A stretch of DNA of 64,000 bases from CAVXNB01 sp963763085 (GCA_963763085.1 CAVXNB010000003.1:372001-436000); one strand, 5' to 3'; numbered from the stretch's first letter, positions 35,867 to 45,117 are shown. Notes: generated from the sequence alone by a model not told the origin. A program made the numbers and translations.

Positions 35867-36788
35867 GATAGGCGCCATTGGGCTGGACATCGGAGGCACC
35901 AAGATCGCGGTCGGCCTCGCCACCGGCAACTCACGCCGGCTCGAGCATCGGGTCACGGCGCCTACCCGCCGAGAGCTCGGCCCCGAGGCACTCCTCGCGA
36001 CGGCTGACGCGCTGATCGCCGAGTGCGTCGAGGCAGCGCTCTCGAAAGGCATCCCACTTACGGGTGGTCTCGGCATTGCGGTACCGGAACTTGTCGACAC
36101 GAAAGGACAGATCGTCAGCGAGGCAGTCGTTGCGGGCCTTCGGGAGATCGATCTCCGAGCTCGTTTCTCGGCCATCGGACCCGTCACGGTCGAATCGGAC
36201 GTACGGGCGGCGGCCGTTGCAGAGGCCCGTCTCGGCGCCGGTCGATCGTTCACATCCTTCGGCTACGTGAGCGTCGGAACCGGTATCAGCTACTGCTTCG
36301 TGCAGAGCGGCCAGCCATGGCGCGGGTCGCGGGGAGGAGCAATCCTGCTCGGAAGTTCGGTCATGGCTGAATGGCGGGAAGAGAACGTCAAACGCCGCTG
36401 GGTGCTCGAAGAGATCGCTTCCGGGCCGGCGCTCCTCCAGAGATACCGGTCGCTCGGCGGAACAGCTGCGAGCGTGCGGGCGATAATCGACGCCTACTCG
36501 ACCGACGCGACCGCGACCCGGGCGGTGGACGAGGCGATGGAGGCTCTCGGCATCGGTCTCGCAACCCTCGTCAACTTGCTGGACCCGGAGGGCGTCGTGA
36601 TCGGAGGTGGCCTCGGCACGGCACCCGGGCCGCATTTCGACCTTGCGATGTCCTCCGCCCGCGCCCACATCTGGTCTGGGCGTGCGACGAACATCGAGAT
36701 CCTCCGCGCCGAATGCGGCGAGAACTCTGGCGTTCTCGGGGCCGCACTCGTCGCGATCGATTTCGCCCGGGCCTCGATCAGACCATGA
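35808..36788 (+). CDS. ROK-family sugar kinase-like protein lacking the zinc motif
   Basis: The ATG at 35808 gives 326 residues. The ATP-binding loop IGLDIGGTKIAVGLA is intact and the catalytic region reads VESDVRAAAVAEARLGAG (the usual ENDAN becomes ESDVR with Asp kept). YVSVGTGISYCFVQ and VIGGGLGTAPG are also present. The CxCGxxGCxE zinc motif and preceding GH of most ROK kinases are absent, replaced by SRGGAILLGSS. There is no N-terminal HTH, so it is not a repressor of the NagC type. Kinase activity is possible but not assured. It stands at the edge of a sugar-utilisation locus, convergent with the bicupin gene. Confidence 0.78.
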   Translation: MDTSAGGVGGTAGAVGPAAEIGAIGLDIGGTKIAVGLATGNSRRLEHRVTAPTRRELGPEALLATADALIAECVEAALSKGIPLTGGLGIAVPELVDTKGQIVSEAVVAGLREIDLRARFSAIGPVTVESDVRAAAVAEARLGAGRSFTSFGYVSVGTGISYCFVQSGQPWRGSRGGAILLGSSVMAEWREENVKRRWVLEEIASGPALLQRYRSLGGTAASVRAIIDAYSTDATATRAVDEAMEALGIGLATLVNLLDPEGVVIGGGLGTAPGPHFDLAMSSARAHIWSGRATNIEILRAECGENSGVLGAALVAIDFARASIRP

Positions 36789-36792
36789 GCGC

Positions 36793-37650
36793 TCAGCCCG
36801 GCAGGTAATCCGGCGCCACCGCGAACAACAGCTCGACCGCTTCGCCGCCGATGTTGCGAAACTGGTGCCGCGTCCCCTCAGGCAGATAGAACCCGTCACG
36901 CGGTGCGAGCTCGAACCACCTCTGCCCGTTCGGACCATCGGCGTCGGGTAGGTACACGTTCACGGTTCCCTCGAGGACGTACACCGACTTGTCACCGCCA
37001 TGCCGCTGCACGGCGGTCTCTCCGCCGGGCCGAAGTTGCAGCTTTCCTGCCGTCAGGTTCTCGGTACTGACGTAGATCGAGCTGAGCGCGCCACCTCTCG
37101 TGCCCTCGACCCGCCACAGAAGGTCGCCGTCCCGTATCACCCGTAACGTCGCCTCTCGATCGTGCTCGGGCCTCTCCATCGGCCAGCGGCCGAGCCACCT
37201 GTCGTCCCGGTACTTAGAGTCGACCAGGAGCTCCTGTTGCCGGGCGTAGGCACTCGAAGCTCCCGCCGCCGGCGGAGGCGCGAAGAATTCGGCCACGCGC
37301 AGCGGTTCCGTCCCGAAACTGAACGCGTGGTGCCACGTATCCCGACGGAAGAACGCCGCTTGGTGCGGCTCCAGCCTGTAGACCTCACCCGTCTCGGGGT
37401 TTGCCAAGATCATCGTCCCGCTCAGGACATACAGCAGCTCGTCGGCGGCGAAGATGGTCCGGAACTCGTCGGAGTGCCGGAATGCGGCGCCGGGAGCGAG
37501 CCCGAACACCAAGTGGTGGATCTTCTCGCTCGAGACGTACATCCAGTCCGCCACCTCACCGGAGGACTCGTCTCCCCAAAGATGGAGCACGAGCTGGTCG
37601 TAGCGGATATGCGTGGGTCCCGGAAACGTCGGGCGTGGCGACGGTGACAT
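36793..37650 (-). CDS. Double-cupin domain protein
   Basis: The ATG at 37650 with GAGGAGAG upstream gives 285 residues. The first cupin (about 50-135) has HLVFGLAPGAAFRHSDEFRT and LLYVLSGTMILANPETG. The second (about 180-275) has LQLRPGGETAVQRHGGDKS, VYVLEGTVNVYLPD and LPEGTRHQFRNIG. Metal-binding His and Glu are only partly conserved in each copy. Bicupins include sugar isomerases, dioxygenases and storage-type proteins, so no reaction is assigned. It lies 10 bases after the downstream-most dehydrogenase gene of the locus and is likely co-transcribed with it. Confidence 0.8.
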   Translation of the reverse strand: MSPSPRPTFPGPTHIRYDQLVLHLWGDESSGEVADWMYVSSEKIHHLVFGLAPGAAFRHSDEFRTIFAADELLYVLSGTMILANPETGEVYRLEPHQAAFFRRDTWHHAFSFGTEPLRVAEFFAPPPAAGASSAYARQQELLVDSKYRDDRWLGRWPMERPEHDREATLRVIRDGDLLWRVEGTRGGALSSIYVSTENLTAGKLQLRPGGETAVQRHGGDKSVYVLEGTVNVYLPDADGPNGQRWFELAPRDGFYLPEGTRHQFRNIGGEAVELLFAVAPDYLPG

Positions 37651-37660
37651 CGGGCTCTCC

Positions 37661-38794
37661 TCAGGTTTGCTCGTCGGCCGGGCGCGTCCGGTCGTGAACG
37701 TGCACCGCATCGACCTCGTCGGGAGTGAGGTCGAGATCGGGGAACTCAGAAGACACCGCGACCGGCCGGTTCTCCCGCGCCGAGCGCTCGGCTGCCGCCA
37801 GCACGTCGAGGAGATGCAGGTCCTGCTCGATTCGTTGCAGCGGCGGCCGGCCCTCGGCGAGACAGACCACGAGCTCGCGAAGCCCGTCGCTCCACAGCCA
37901 GGTCTCGTCGATGGGCTCGATGAGCTTCCAGTAGCCCGTTTCGTTCTGCCACATCTCGATCCCCCGAGGCGCCCAGTCGTCACCGAGGAGGTTCGCAGTG
38001 CCGGCCGTCCCATAGAGCTCGATGGCAGGGCGCCGGTAGGCCTGGATGGCCTGACTGGCCACGATCGAGGACACCGCGCCCGAGGAGTGGCGGACGACCA
38101 TGTGCACCGAGTCGGGGTCCGGAGCCTCGATCCGGACGCTCCCGACGACACGGGGCGCGATCGCCACGCTGTCGGCGGTGAAGACCTCGGTCACGGGACC
38201 GAGGAGCGAGGTCAGCGTCTTGAGGTTGTAGATGGCGAGATCGCCGAGCGGCCCGACGCCGGCGTCGTGGTACCAGGTGGCCCACGTCGACCCGGGGTTC
38301 CCGTACATGGCTCGGGCCGAGTGCACCCGACCGATGTCTCCCGCCCGGACGGCGCCCCAGAGGGCCCGAATGGTCGGCGCAAGCTGAACGAAGGGGGCCG
38401 CCATCACGACGAGACCGTTCGCCTGCGCTAGGGCGAGAACCTCCTCCGCTTCGGCTCTCGAGGACGCGATCGGCTTTTCGATCAGCACGTGCTTGCCCGC
38501 CTCGACCGCCAAAGCCGCGAACCGGGCGTGGCTCTCCGGCGGCGTGATGACGACGACCACGTCCACGTCGGAAGCCACGACTGCGGCGGGATCGCTGACG
38601 AGCTCGGCCCGCGGCCGCCGGCGATGAATGGCCGGCCAGGTATCGGTCCGCCGGGCGCAGATCGGCCCCTCAGCCGCAAGTCCACGCGCGACCAGCCGGT
38701 CCAGGAGCTGCAGGTATGCCCACAGCACGCTCCCGCTGCCGATGAAACCGACGCCGATCGGGCGCGCTGCTCTCACCGGAGACTCGGTCGTCAT
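37661..38794 (-). CDS. Gfo/Idh/MocA family NAD(P)-dependent oxidoreductase
   Basis: The product has 377 residues. The N-terminal Rossmann domain starts IGVGFIGSGSVLWAYLQLL, and the catalytic-site signature is GKHVLIEKPIASS (Lys of EKP). The C-terminal beta-sheet domain contains GDIGRVHSARAMYG and WYHDAGVGPLGDLAIYNL, with the active-site Asp and His-like positions. Family members oxidise or reduce sugars, inositols or sugar acids. It is in a cluster with a second, unrelated-looking member of the family, a binding protein and a bicupin. Confidence 0.88.
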   Translation of the reverse strand: MTTESPVRAARPIGVGFIGSGSVLWAYLQLLDRLVARGLAAEGPICARRTDTWPAIHRRRPRAELVSDPAAVVASDVDVVVVITPPESHARFAALAVEAGKHVLIEKPIASSRAEAEEVLALAQANGLVVMAAPFVQLAPTIRALWGAVRAGDIGRVHSARAMYGNPGSTWATWYHDAGVGPLGDLAIYNLKTLTSLLGPVTEVFTADSVAIAPRVVGSVRIEAPDPDSVHMVVRHSSGAVSSIVASQAIQAYRRPAIELYGTAGTANLLGDDWAPRGIEMWQNETGYWKLIEPIDETWLWSDGLRELVVCLAEGRPPLQRIEQDLHLLDVLAAAERSARENRPVAVSSEFPDLDLTPDEVDAVHVHDRTRPADEQT

Positions 38795-38828
38795 CGACGA
38801 TGGCGCAGGTCCGCCGGCAACGCCGGCC

Positions 38829-40445
38829 CTAGGACTCGAACCAGAACAGTTTCATCTCGAAATTCCGCAGCGCTGCACCTGTCTTCGCAGGCTTCACTCC
38901 CTGCAGCTTCGGCGTGTGGGCGTCGATGACGGGACTGAAGTAGGGGATTATGTAGCCGCCCTGGTCGTAGTCGATCTTCATCATCTCCTGCTCGATCGGC
39001 GTGAGGGCGGCCTGCGTGGTCGTCGCCTGCGCCTGGTTGTAGAGCGATGTGTAGTGCGGATCGTTGAAATGCGTCTCGTTGTACGGCGATGTCGGCAGGA
39101 AGGCGTCGGTGACCTGCAGCATGTAGGGCGAGTAGTAGTAGAGGTCCTGTGCGAACACCCATTTCAGGTAATTGGGTCCGAAGAACTCGGACGTGGTCAG
39201 TGTCTTCAGGTTGATGGTCACACCTGCCTTCGTCGCCTGCTGGGCGAGGACCTGGGAGCCGAGGACCGCACCCTGGCCGATCTGGGTCGTGACGAGGTCG
39301 ACGGTGAGATCCTCCATCCCCGCCTTCTTGAGGAGATACTTCGCCTGTGGCAGGTCCACCTCGCGCTGCGGCAACCCGCCGTCGTAGGCGACGTCGAACG
39401 GTGACGTCACGTCGTTGCCGAGCAGTCCGTGGCCGCCGAAGACGAGCTCGCGCATCTGCTTCCGATCGACGAGCAGGCGCATGGCCTGGCGCACCCGGAC
39501 GTCGTTGAACGGCGCTGCGTCGACGCGCATCGTGAAGGGAATGATGCCGCCGGCGTTCGAGTAGACGAGCGTCTGGCCGCCGTTCAGCATCGAGGCGACG
39601 GAGTCGATCGAGATCCCGCCGATCGCATCTTCCTGGTTGCCCAGGAGCGCGTTGGTCATGCTCGTCTCGTCCGCATAGTCGGTGATCTGCACGGAGTCGA
39701 CATAGGGCAGGCCGGCCTCGAAGTAGTTCTCGTTGCGCTCGAACAGGCTCACCTCTCCGGGCGTGAACGACTTGAACTTGAAGGGGCCTGTGCCGACCGG
39801 ATTCGCCTTGTCGAATCCGACCGGCATGATCGGCAGGTTGTAGTTCTGGATCATCTGCGGGAGCGCCGAGTAGGGCGTCTTGCAGGGGATGGTCACCGTG
39901 AGGTTGTCCACCTTCTTGATACCACCGAGTACGACGGGACCGAGCAGCAGTGCGCTCGGCGCCGGCGCCTTCGGGTTGAGGCACTGCTGGAACGTGAAGA
40001 TCACGTCGTCAGCGGTGAGTGGCTTCCCGTTGTGGAAGGTGATGCCCTTCTTCAATCGGATCGTCCACTCGGTGGCATTCGAGTTCGGCGTCATCGACTC
40101 CGCCAGCACCAGGGCGAGCGAACCGTCGCTCTGGAACTGGATGAGCGAATTGAACAGCTGCGGCGAGCGGGCCAGATCGGGAATCGTGACCTGTGCGAGC
40201 GGGTACAGCGTGTCGGAGCTGGCGCCACCGGTCAGGCCGACCCTCAGGTTCCCACCGCGCTTCGGGCCGGATGATGCCGGCGACGTAGACGTCGTCGTCG
40301 TCGCATTGGAGCTTGACGAACCGCACGCGGCCAGCAGCCCGCCGACCCCCAATGTCGCCGCGCCCGCTCCGACAGCGCCGAGAAACTCCCGCCTGCTGAG
40401 CCCACGGCCCTTCGCCGCTTCGCCGTCTCCTCGACCAGTGACCAC
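38829..40445 (-). CDS. ABC transporter substrate-binding lipoprotein, family 5, Tat-type signal
   Basis: The GTG at 40445 gives 538 residues (GTG 40481 is an alternative). The signal region LSRREFLGAVGAGAATLGVG has a twin-arginine motif and ends in the lipobox LLAACGSS, so the protein is probably exported folded and lipid-anchored. The mature part is an SBP_bac_5 (oligopeptide/nickel/glycoside type) protein: PQLFNSLIQFQSDGSL, WTIRLKKGITFHNGKPLTA, VGTGPFKFKSFTPGE and NDVRVRQAMRLLVDR. No permease or ATPase genes are adjacent. In this context a sugar or glycoside ligand is more likely than a peptide, as an inference. Confidence 0.88.
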   Translation of the reverse strand: MVTGRGDGEAAKGRGLSRREFLGAVGAGAATLGVGGLLAACGSSSSNATTTTSTSPASSGPKRGGNLRVGLTGGASSDTLYPLAQVTIPDLARSPQLFNSLIQFQSDGSLALVLAESMTPNSNATEWTIRLKKGITFHNGKPLTADDVIFTFQQCLNPKAPAPSALLLGPVVLGGIKKVDNLTVTIPCKTPYSALPQMIQNYNLPIMPVGFDKANPVGTGPFKFKSFTPGEVSLFERNENYFEAGLPYVDSVQITDYADETSMTNALLGNQEDAIGGISIDSVASMLNGGQTLVYSNAGGIIPFTMRVDAAPFNDVRVRQAMRLLVDRKQMRELVFGGHGLLGNDVTSPFDVAYDGGLPQREVDLPQAKYLLKKAGMEDLTVDLVTTQIGQGAVLGSQVLAQQATKAGVTINLKTLTTSEFFGPNYLKWVFAQDLYYYSPYMLQVTDAFLPTSPYNETHFNDPHYTSLYNQAQATTTQAALTPIEQEMMKIDYDQGGYIIPYFSPVIDAHTPKLQGVKPAKTGAALRNFEMKLFWFES

Positions 40446-40511
40446 CTGTTCCCCTTGCTTCCTTCGCCCGCTACCGGGCACCCGATGTCAACCCAAAATC
40501 AAATGAACCCG

Positions 40512-41633
40512 CTACCGCTGTGCCCGCGAGGCGCCCTCACGCCACAACAGATACGGGGATTTCGCGGCATCCTCCGGCGAAAGATCGAGTGGAAAATGCA
40601 CTCGCTCACCGCGGCCCGCCGAGAGGTAGGCACCATAGATGATCTCGAGGTCCACGCGTCCATCGGCCCCCGTCTCGATCGGCTCGGTGTCGTTCAGCAC
40701 GCAATCGGCGAAATGCGCCATCTCCTGGGGGATGCCGTAGTTCCAGTACTCCTCGTAGATCGCGAACGTCCAGCCGCTCGTCTGACTCGCCTTCTCGACC
40801 GCGTAGCCGTAGCCGGCCTCGCTGTAGGCCGAGATCGAGGACCCGCGGAGGAGGTCCGCGTAGGCGACGCCCCCGTCGCCGATGATCTCGATCCGGTCCT
40901 CCATGCCCCCCGGCTTGGCCCAGCTCGTCTCGATCGCACCGAGCCGGTTGCCCTCGAAGCGGATGGTGACGAGCGCGTGGTCGTCGAGATCGGTGCGATT
41001 GGCGTGCATGAAAAGCCCGAGTTCGGCCGTGACCGACTCGACGGCCGGCTTGTCGTACATCCAGCGGATGACCTCGACACCGTGGCAGCCCATGTCCATC
41101 ATGACGCCACCACCGGACCGCTCCCCCTGCCAGAACCAGTCCGAGTGAGGGCCGGAATGCTGCTCGCCGTGCTTGATCTGGAAGACCCGGCCAAAGGCTC
41201 CCTCGTCGATGAGCTCCTTGGCCCTCACGTACTTCGGAGCAAAACAGATGAGCTCCGCGTACATGAGCTTCACCCCGGCCTCTGCCGTCGCGGCGATCAT
41301 CTCGTCGGCCTCGGCGAGGGTCCTCGCGAGCGGTTTCTCGCAGATGATGTGCTTTCCGGCCTGAGCTGCGGCAACGACGATGTCGCGATGGGTGTCGTTC
41401 GGCGTGCCGACACAGACCAGGTCGATGTCGTCTCGCTCCAGCAGGCTGCGGTAGTCACCGTAGGAGTCCGCGATCCCGTGCTCGGCCGCGAGACGGGCGG
41501 CGCTCTCGGCTGTCCGGCCGGCGACGGCGAGCACGGTCGCATTGGAATTCCTCGCAAACGAGGCAAGGTGGAGGTCGGCCACGAAGCCCGACCCGATCTC
41601 TCCGACTGCCACCTTGCCGAGGGCAGATGTCAA
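40512..41633 (-). CDS. Gfo/Idh/MocA family NAD(P)-dependent oxidoreductase
   Basis: The product has 373 residues from TTG 41633, which overlaps the stop of the GntR gene (TTGA). The Rossmann part shows VAVGEIGSGFVADLHLASF, VCVGTPNDTHRDIV and GKHIICEKPLARTLAEAD. The second domain has VMMDMGCHGVEVIRWMYD with the catalytic Asp and His and a conserved EDRIEIIGDGG. It resembles inositol or glucose-fructose type dehydrogenases that prefer cyclic polyols, but the substrate is not proven. Being translationally coupled to the GntR gene links it to the amino-sugar-like control discussed there. Confidence 0.88.
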   Translation of the reverse strand: MTSALGKVAVGEIGSGFVADLHLASFARNSNATVLAVAGRTAESAARLAAEHGIADSYGDYRSLLERDDIDLVCVGTPNDTHRDIVVAAAQAGKHIICEKPLARTLAEADEMIAATAEAGVKLMYAELICFAPKYVRAKELIDEGAFGRVFQIKHGEQHSGPHSDWFWQGERSGGGVMMDMGCHGVEVIRWMYDKPAVESVTAELGLFMHANRTDLDDHALVTIRFEGNRLGAIETSWAKPGGMEDRIEIIGDGGVAYADLLRGSSISAYSEAGYGYAVEKASQTSGWTFAIYEEYWNYGIPQEMAHFADCVLNDTEPIETGADGRVDLEIIYGAYLSAGRGERVHFPLDLSPEDAAKSPYLLWREGASRAQR

Positions 41634-42397
41634 GGCGCCTCCTTCTGAAAGAAAGGACGGTGCAATGCCGCACGGAATCGGTACCGGTCGGCCCGGTACA
41701 CCGTCGAATTGAGCTCGATGAGGCGGTCGTCGGGGCCGAAGCCCGTCTGCTGCGCGACGAGAACCGGCGAGCCCGGCGCGAGGTCGAGCAGTTCAGCGAC
41801 GTCTCGCATCGGCTCCGCCGGCTTCGATCGCGTACTCGGCTCGCACCACCCCGCAGCCGGCGGTCTCGAGCTCGCGGTAGAGCGACGCCACCGTGAAGTC
41901 GGCCTCGACGAGACCAGGCGCGAACGCGAGTGGCACCCGGCTCTCGTCGCACGCGACCGGCACACCGTCCAGAAGCCGCACGCGCCGCAGCCGGAAGACC
42001 GGGGAACCGGGGGCGATCTTGAACGAGTCGGACTCGTCGAGGCTTGCCGGCTCGCTGCCAGCGTGGAGTACCCGGGCGCCGGCGCTCAGCCCGCGGATAC
42101 GCGCGGTCTCGGTGAAGGATCTCGAGCGCGTTCAGGCGGCTCGCCGAGCACGCCGGTCGTGACGAACCACCCGCGCCCCGCCGAGGACTCCAGCACGCCT
42201 TCCTCGACGAGGATCGTCAGCGCCCGGCGGAGCGTGACGCGGCTCACCCCGAATTGGGCGCACAGCGTGCGCTCGGTCGGAAGCTTGGCGCCGCGGGTGA
42301 GCCCCCCGCCCGACGCCTGTTCGGCGATGAATCGGGCAACCTGCAGATAGAGCGGAGTGACGTCCGTGGGGTCGACGGTGGCGAGCGCGGCATCCAC
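41630..42397 (-). CDS. GntR-family regulator with UTRA ligand domain (HutC/DasR type), two frameshifts
   Basis: The N-terminal winged HTH (TPLYLQVARFIAEQ, LPTERTLCAQFGVSRVTLRR, GVLESSAGRGWFV) is followed by a UTRA domain: SFTETARIRGLSAGARVLHA, SPVFRLRRVRLLDGVPVAC, ADFTVASLYRELETAG and LAPGSPVLVAQQTGFG. Frame changes near 42125 (one base lost) and 41818 (one base gained) split these parts, and correcting both gives about 256 residues. UTRA domains bind sugar phosphates, often glucosamine-6-phosphate. The gene is divergent from the SIS-domain enzyme, with a dre-like site between them. Confidence 0.83.
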
Positions 42398-42426
42398 TGG
42401 CGCCAGAGGATACGACCGCCTTGGAT

Positions 42427-42442
42427 ACCAGTCAAGACCACC
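42427..42442. promoter_or_regulatory. DasR/NagR-like operator between gntR and the SIS gene
   Basis: Plus-strand ACCAGTCAAGACCACC matches 11 of 16 bases of the DasR responsive element consensus AGTGGTCTAGACCACT, with seven of eight in the right half. It lies between the two divergent starts. A second inverted pair, ATACCAG (42425-42431) and CTGGTAT (42463-42469), brackets it. Confidence 0.45.
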
Positions 42443-42481
42443 GGTCTCTAAGTTTCTGCATTCTGGTATACCGTGGTGCCG

Positions 42482-43513
42482 ATGAGCACGGGTCTCGCGA
42501 CGACCGCTCTCTGGCAGGACGCCCAGGAGCTGCCGGCGTCGTTGTCCGACACCATCGACGGACTCGGCTCAACGAGCGAGTTGGCGGATCTGCTGAGCCG
42601 GCCGAGCCTCCGGCGCATCGTCGCCACCGGCAACGGCGCCTCCTGGTATGCGGCCAATGCGTTCTGGCTGGCGTCGCTCACCGCGACGATTCCCGCGGAG
42701 GTGACCTGCGTCCCCGCCGGCCTGCTCGCTGCGAACGCCTTCAATTGGCGCCAAGGGGACGTGCTGCTGGCGTTCTCATCGTCCGGCAAGCTGCGCGACG
42801 TCCGGGAGGCCGTGGAGGCTTCGCCCCCGGGCTACAGCGGCCCGTTCGGGCTCATCACGGCCGATGCCGATTCCCCCCTCGGAAGGGCAGCCGGCGCCCA
42901 CGCTCTGGTGGTCGTCCGCCGTCAGCGGGCGGTCACCCACACGCAGGCCTATCTCGGTGCTGGGCTCGTCGCCCTCGATCTCGTCGGACAGCTGTCCGGC
43001 GACGAGTCGATCCGCGATGCTGTCCGTTCCGTGCCGGAACTGCTCGACCGCCAGATCGGCGAGGCGTCGGAGTGGGTCGAGGATCTGGCCGACGACGGCC
43101 TGCAGGTTCCGGTGGCGGCGCTCTCGTTCGGGACCCGGCACGCCTGGCCGGCGGCGATGGAAGCCGCGCTATTGCTGAAAGAAACTTCGATCCTGCCGGC
43201 GGAGGGGATGGAGACGCGGGAGGGCGCAACGACCGGTATGTACGCCCTGTCGGCCTCCCACCTCGTGCTCGGGCTCGGGCTCGGCGCCGCCGACCATCTC
43301 GTGGGCGAGGCGCTCAAGATCTGCGGCGCTACCGGCGCCCGCACGCTGCGCGTCGACGTGCCCGAGGGGGCGAGTGAGCTTGTTGGCATGGCGACGTTGT
43401 TTCTCCATCCGTTAGCGCTGTCCATCCGGTTGGCCCTGAACCAGGGCCGCGACCCAGATCATCCGGGGTGGTACGCGGCGTACCAGGAGACGGCGTGGAG
43501 CTCGGGCCCGTGA
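42482..43513 (+). CDS. SIS-domain sugar isomerase/deaminase-like protein
   Basis: The ATG at 42482 gives 343 residues with two SIS domains. The first shows RIVATGNGASWYAANAFWLA and LLAFSSSGKLRDVREAVE, the second VAALSFGTRHAWPAAMEAALLLKETS and AEGMETREGATTG, near the conserved Glu-rich loop of AgaS/GlmS C-terminal domains. These fold into aldose/ketose isomerases or deaminases for (amino)sugar phosphates. It lacks the GlmS glutaminase part. The divergent GntR/UTRA regulator and operator suggest amino-sugar induction. Confidence 0.83.
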   Translation: MSTGLATTALWQDAQELPASLSDTIDGLGSTSELADLLSRPSLRRIVATGNGASWYAANAFWLASLTATIPAEVTCVPAGLLAANAFNWRQGDVLLAFSSSGKLRDVREAVEASPPGYSGPFGLITADADSPLGRAAGAHALVVVRRQRAVTHTQAYLGAGLVALDLVGQLSGDESIRDAVRSVPELLDRQIGEASEWVEDLADDGLQVPVAALSFGTRHAWPAAMEAALLLKETSILPAEGMETREGATTGMYALSASHLVLGLGLGAADHLVGEALKICGATGARTLRVDVPEGASELVGMATLFLHPLALSIRLALNQGRDPDHPGWYAAYQETAWSSGP

Positions 43514-43516
43514 AGC

Positions 43517-44833
43517 TCAGGCGACCCCGCTCGGGCTGAACGAGCAGGGCAGCGACTGGACGGAATCGAGAAACGGCCCCGGCACATACACGGGATCCCC
43601 CGCGACTTCGATGTCGGGCAGCATCTCGAACAGCTCGCGGAAGAACGTCTTCAGCTCGAGGCGTGCCAGCGCCGCCCCGAGACAGAAGTGCGGTCCTCCC
43701 CCGCCGAAGCTGAGATGCGGGTTCGGGTCACGCGCAAGATCGAAACGGTACGGGTCGGTGAACACCGTCTCGTCCCGGTTCGCGGATTGGTAGAAGATCA
43801 GGACGTTGTCGCCGGCTGCGATCGGTTGTCCGGCGATCTCGGTGTCCACCATGGCGGTCCGCCGGAAGTCGATCACCGGGGTCCCCCAGCGCAGCATCTC
43901 TTCGACGGCCAGGTCGTAGGCCCCCTCCGAGCCTTCCTGGAGCCGGCGTCGCTGGGCCGGATCGTGCGCGAGCGCCAGCATGGCGTGCGCCGCCGCCGTG
44001 CTCGTCGTGTCACTCCCACCCGTGAGGATCACCCAGAAGCTCGCCGCCACGTCCTCATCGCTGAGGCGGCTCCCGTCGATCTCCGCTTGGACCAGGGAGG
44101 TGAGAAGGTCGGCCTTGGGTTTGCGGCGGCGCTCGCCGGCCAGCCCGATCGCGTAGTCGATCACGGCCCGCATCGCCTCGATCGACCTCTCGAACGGGTC
44201 TTCGGCGCTGAAGTGGACCCCGATGTGGGTCAGGCGCATGAGCTCGGGACGGTCGGGCTCCGGAACGCCGAGCATGTCGCAGATGACCTCGACAGGAAAC
44301 GGCGCCACGAGGTCTCCGTAGAAATCGCAGCTTCCGCGGCCGGCCACCGCCGCGATCGCGTCTCGAGCCTCCTGCACGATCCAATCTTCCAGGCTGCGCA
44401 TGACCTTCGGGGTGAAGGCACTCGACACGAGGCGGCGCAGGCGCGTGTGCCGGGGCGCGTCGAGGCCGACCCAGCCGTCGTTGAGGTACTGAACGTCCGG
44501 TGGCAGATTGTCGAACAACATGACGCCCTGGCCGGAGGCGAACGCCGCCGGGTCCCGGCTCACGGTCCGCACGTCCTCGTGGCGCGTCACTGCCCAATAG
44601 CCGCGCGGGGGCGGGAAGTCCCTCGGAGCCCAGGCGAGCGGCGGCGCTTGTCGCGACACCGGAAGCTCCCGGCGCAACAGGTCGAAAGCGCGGAACCTCG
44701 TTTCCCGCGGTGCCTCCCAGAACAGCGGGTCGGACAGGTCGATCTCCGACGCCCTCGGGGGCGAGAGCTCAGGGCTTGACAGTCGACTGCTTCGGGGCTG
44801 CTCGAAGTCCGTGAATTGCGTCCGCGACCGCAT
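43517..44833 (-). CDS. Cytochrome P450
   Basis: The product has 438 residues. The heme-binding loop is SFGGGGPHFCLGAALARLEL (thiolate Cys about 384). The oxygen-activation helix shows ILTGGSDTTSTAAAH, the ExxR motif is EEMLRW, and GQGVMLFDNLPPDVQYL marks the B-C region. It is soluble and similar in form to the CYP125/CYP124/CYP142-like steroid and fatty-acid hydroxylases of actinobacteria, though subfamily and substrate are uncertain. The start at 44833 overlaps the upstream small gene by 65 bases, so the true start may be further in. Neighbouring redox genes are a flavoprotein and a cyclase, with no ferredoxin visible. Confidence 0.92.
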   Translation of the reverse strand: MRSRTQFTDFEQPRSSRLSSPELSPPRASEIDLSDPLFWEAPRETRFRAFDLLRRELPVSRQAPPLAWAPRDFPPPRGYWAVTRHEDVRTVSRDPAAFASGQGVMLFDNLPPDVQYLNDGWVGLDAPRHTRLRRLVSSAFTPKVMRSLEDWIVQEARDAIAAVAGRGSCDFYGDLVAPFPVEVICDMLGVPEPDRPELMRLTHIGVHFSAEDPFERSIEAMRAVIDYAIGLAGERRRKPKADLLTSLVQAEIDGSRLSDEDVAASFWVILTGGSDTTSTAAAHAMLALAHDPAQRRRLQEGSEGAYDLAVEEMLRWGTPVIDFRRTAMVDTEIAGQPIAAGDNVLIFYQSANRDETVFTDPYRFDLARDPNPHLSFGGGGPHFCLGAALARLELKTFFRELFEMLPDIEVAGDPVYVPGPFLDSVQSLPCSFSPSGVA

Positions 44834-45071
44834 TGACGGTCACTCCGGCGGCCAAGATCATGGCCGTTCTGACCGGCGGCGGAGACAGGCGCCGCACCAC
44901 GGTGCCAAACCGGAATCGCCGCATTCCACCGACGAACGACGGGAGCAGTTGCTCATCGAGTGCGTCGTTCACGACTTCGGCCGCCAGCTCGTAGGCACCA
45001 AGCGCCGCGAGCGCCCACCCCGCCCAGTCCGAAGAGGAGGACAAGGAACGCCCCCCGACGCTGTTGGCCAC
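44769..45071 (-). CDS. Small hypothetical protein with two hydrophobic stretches
   Basis: A GTG at 45071 gives 100 residues. Two moderately hydrophobic segments, DWAGWALAALGAYELAAEVV and VRTAMILAAGVTVNAVADAI, flank a basic middle part. No family was recognised. It ends within the P450 N-terminal region in another frame and could be coupled to it. Codon use is similar to its neighbours, which supports a real gene moderately. Confidence 0.5.
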   Translation of the reverse strand: MANSVGGRSLSSSSDWAGWALAALGAYELAAEVVNDALDEQLLPSFVGGMRRFRFGTVVRRLSPPPVRTAMILAAGVTVNAVADAIHGLRAAPKQSTVKP

Positions 45072-45117
45072 GGGCTCGCACGGTAGCCGACGAGGATGCC
45101 CGGCGCCAGGGCCGTCG

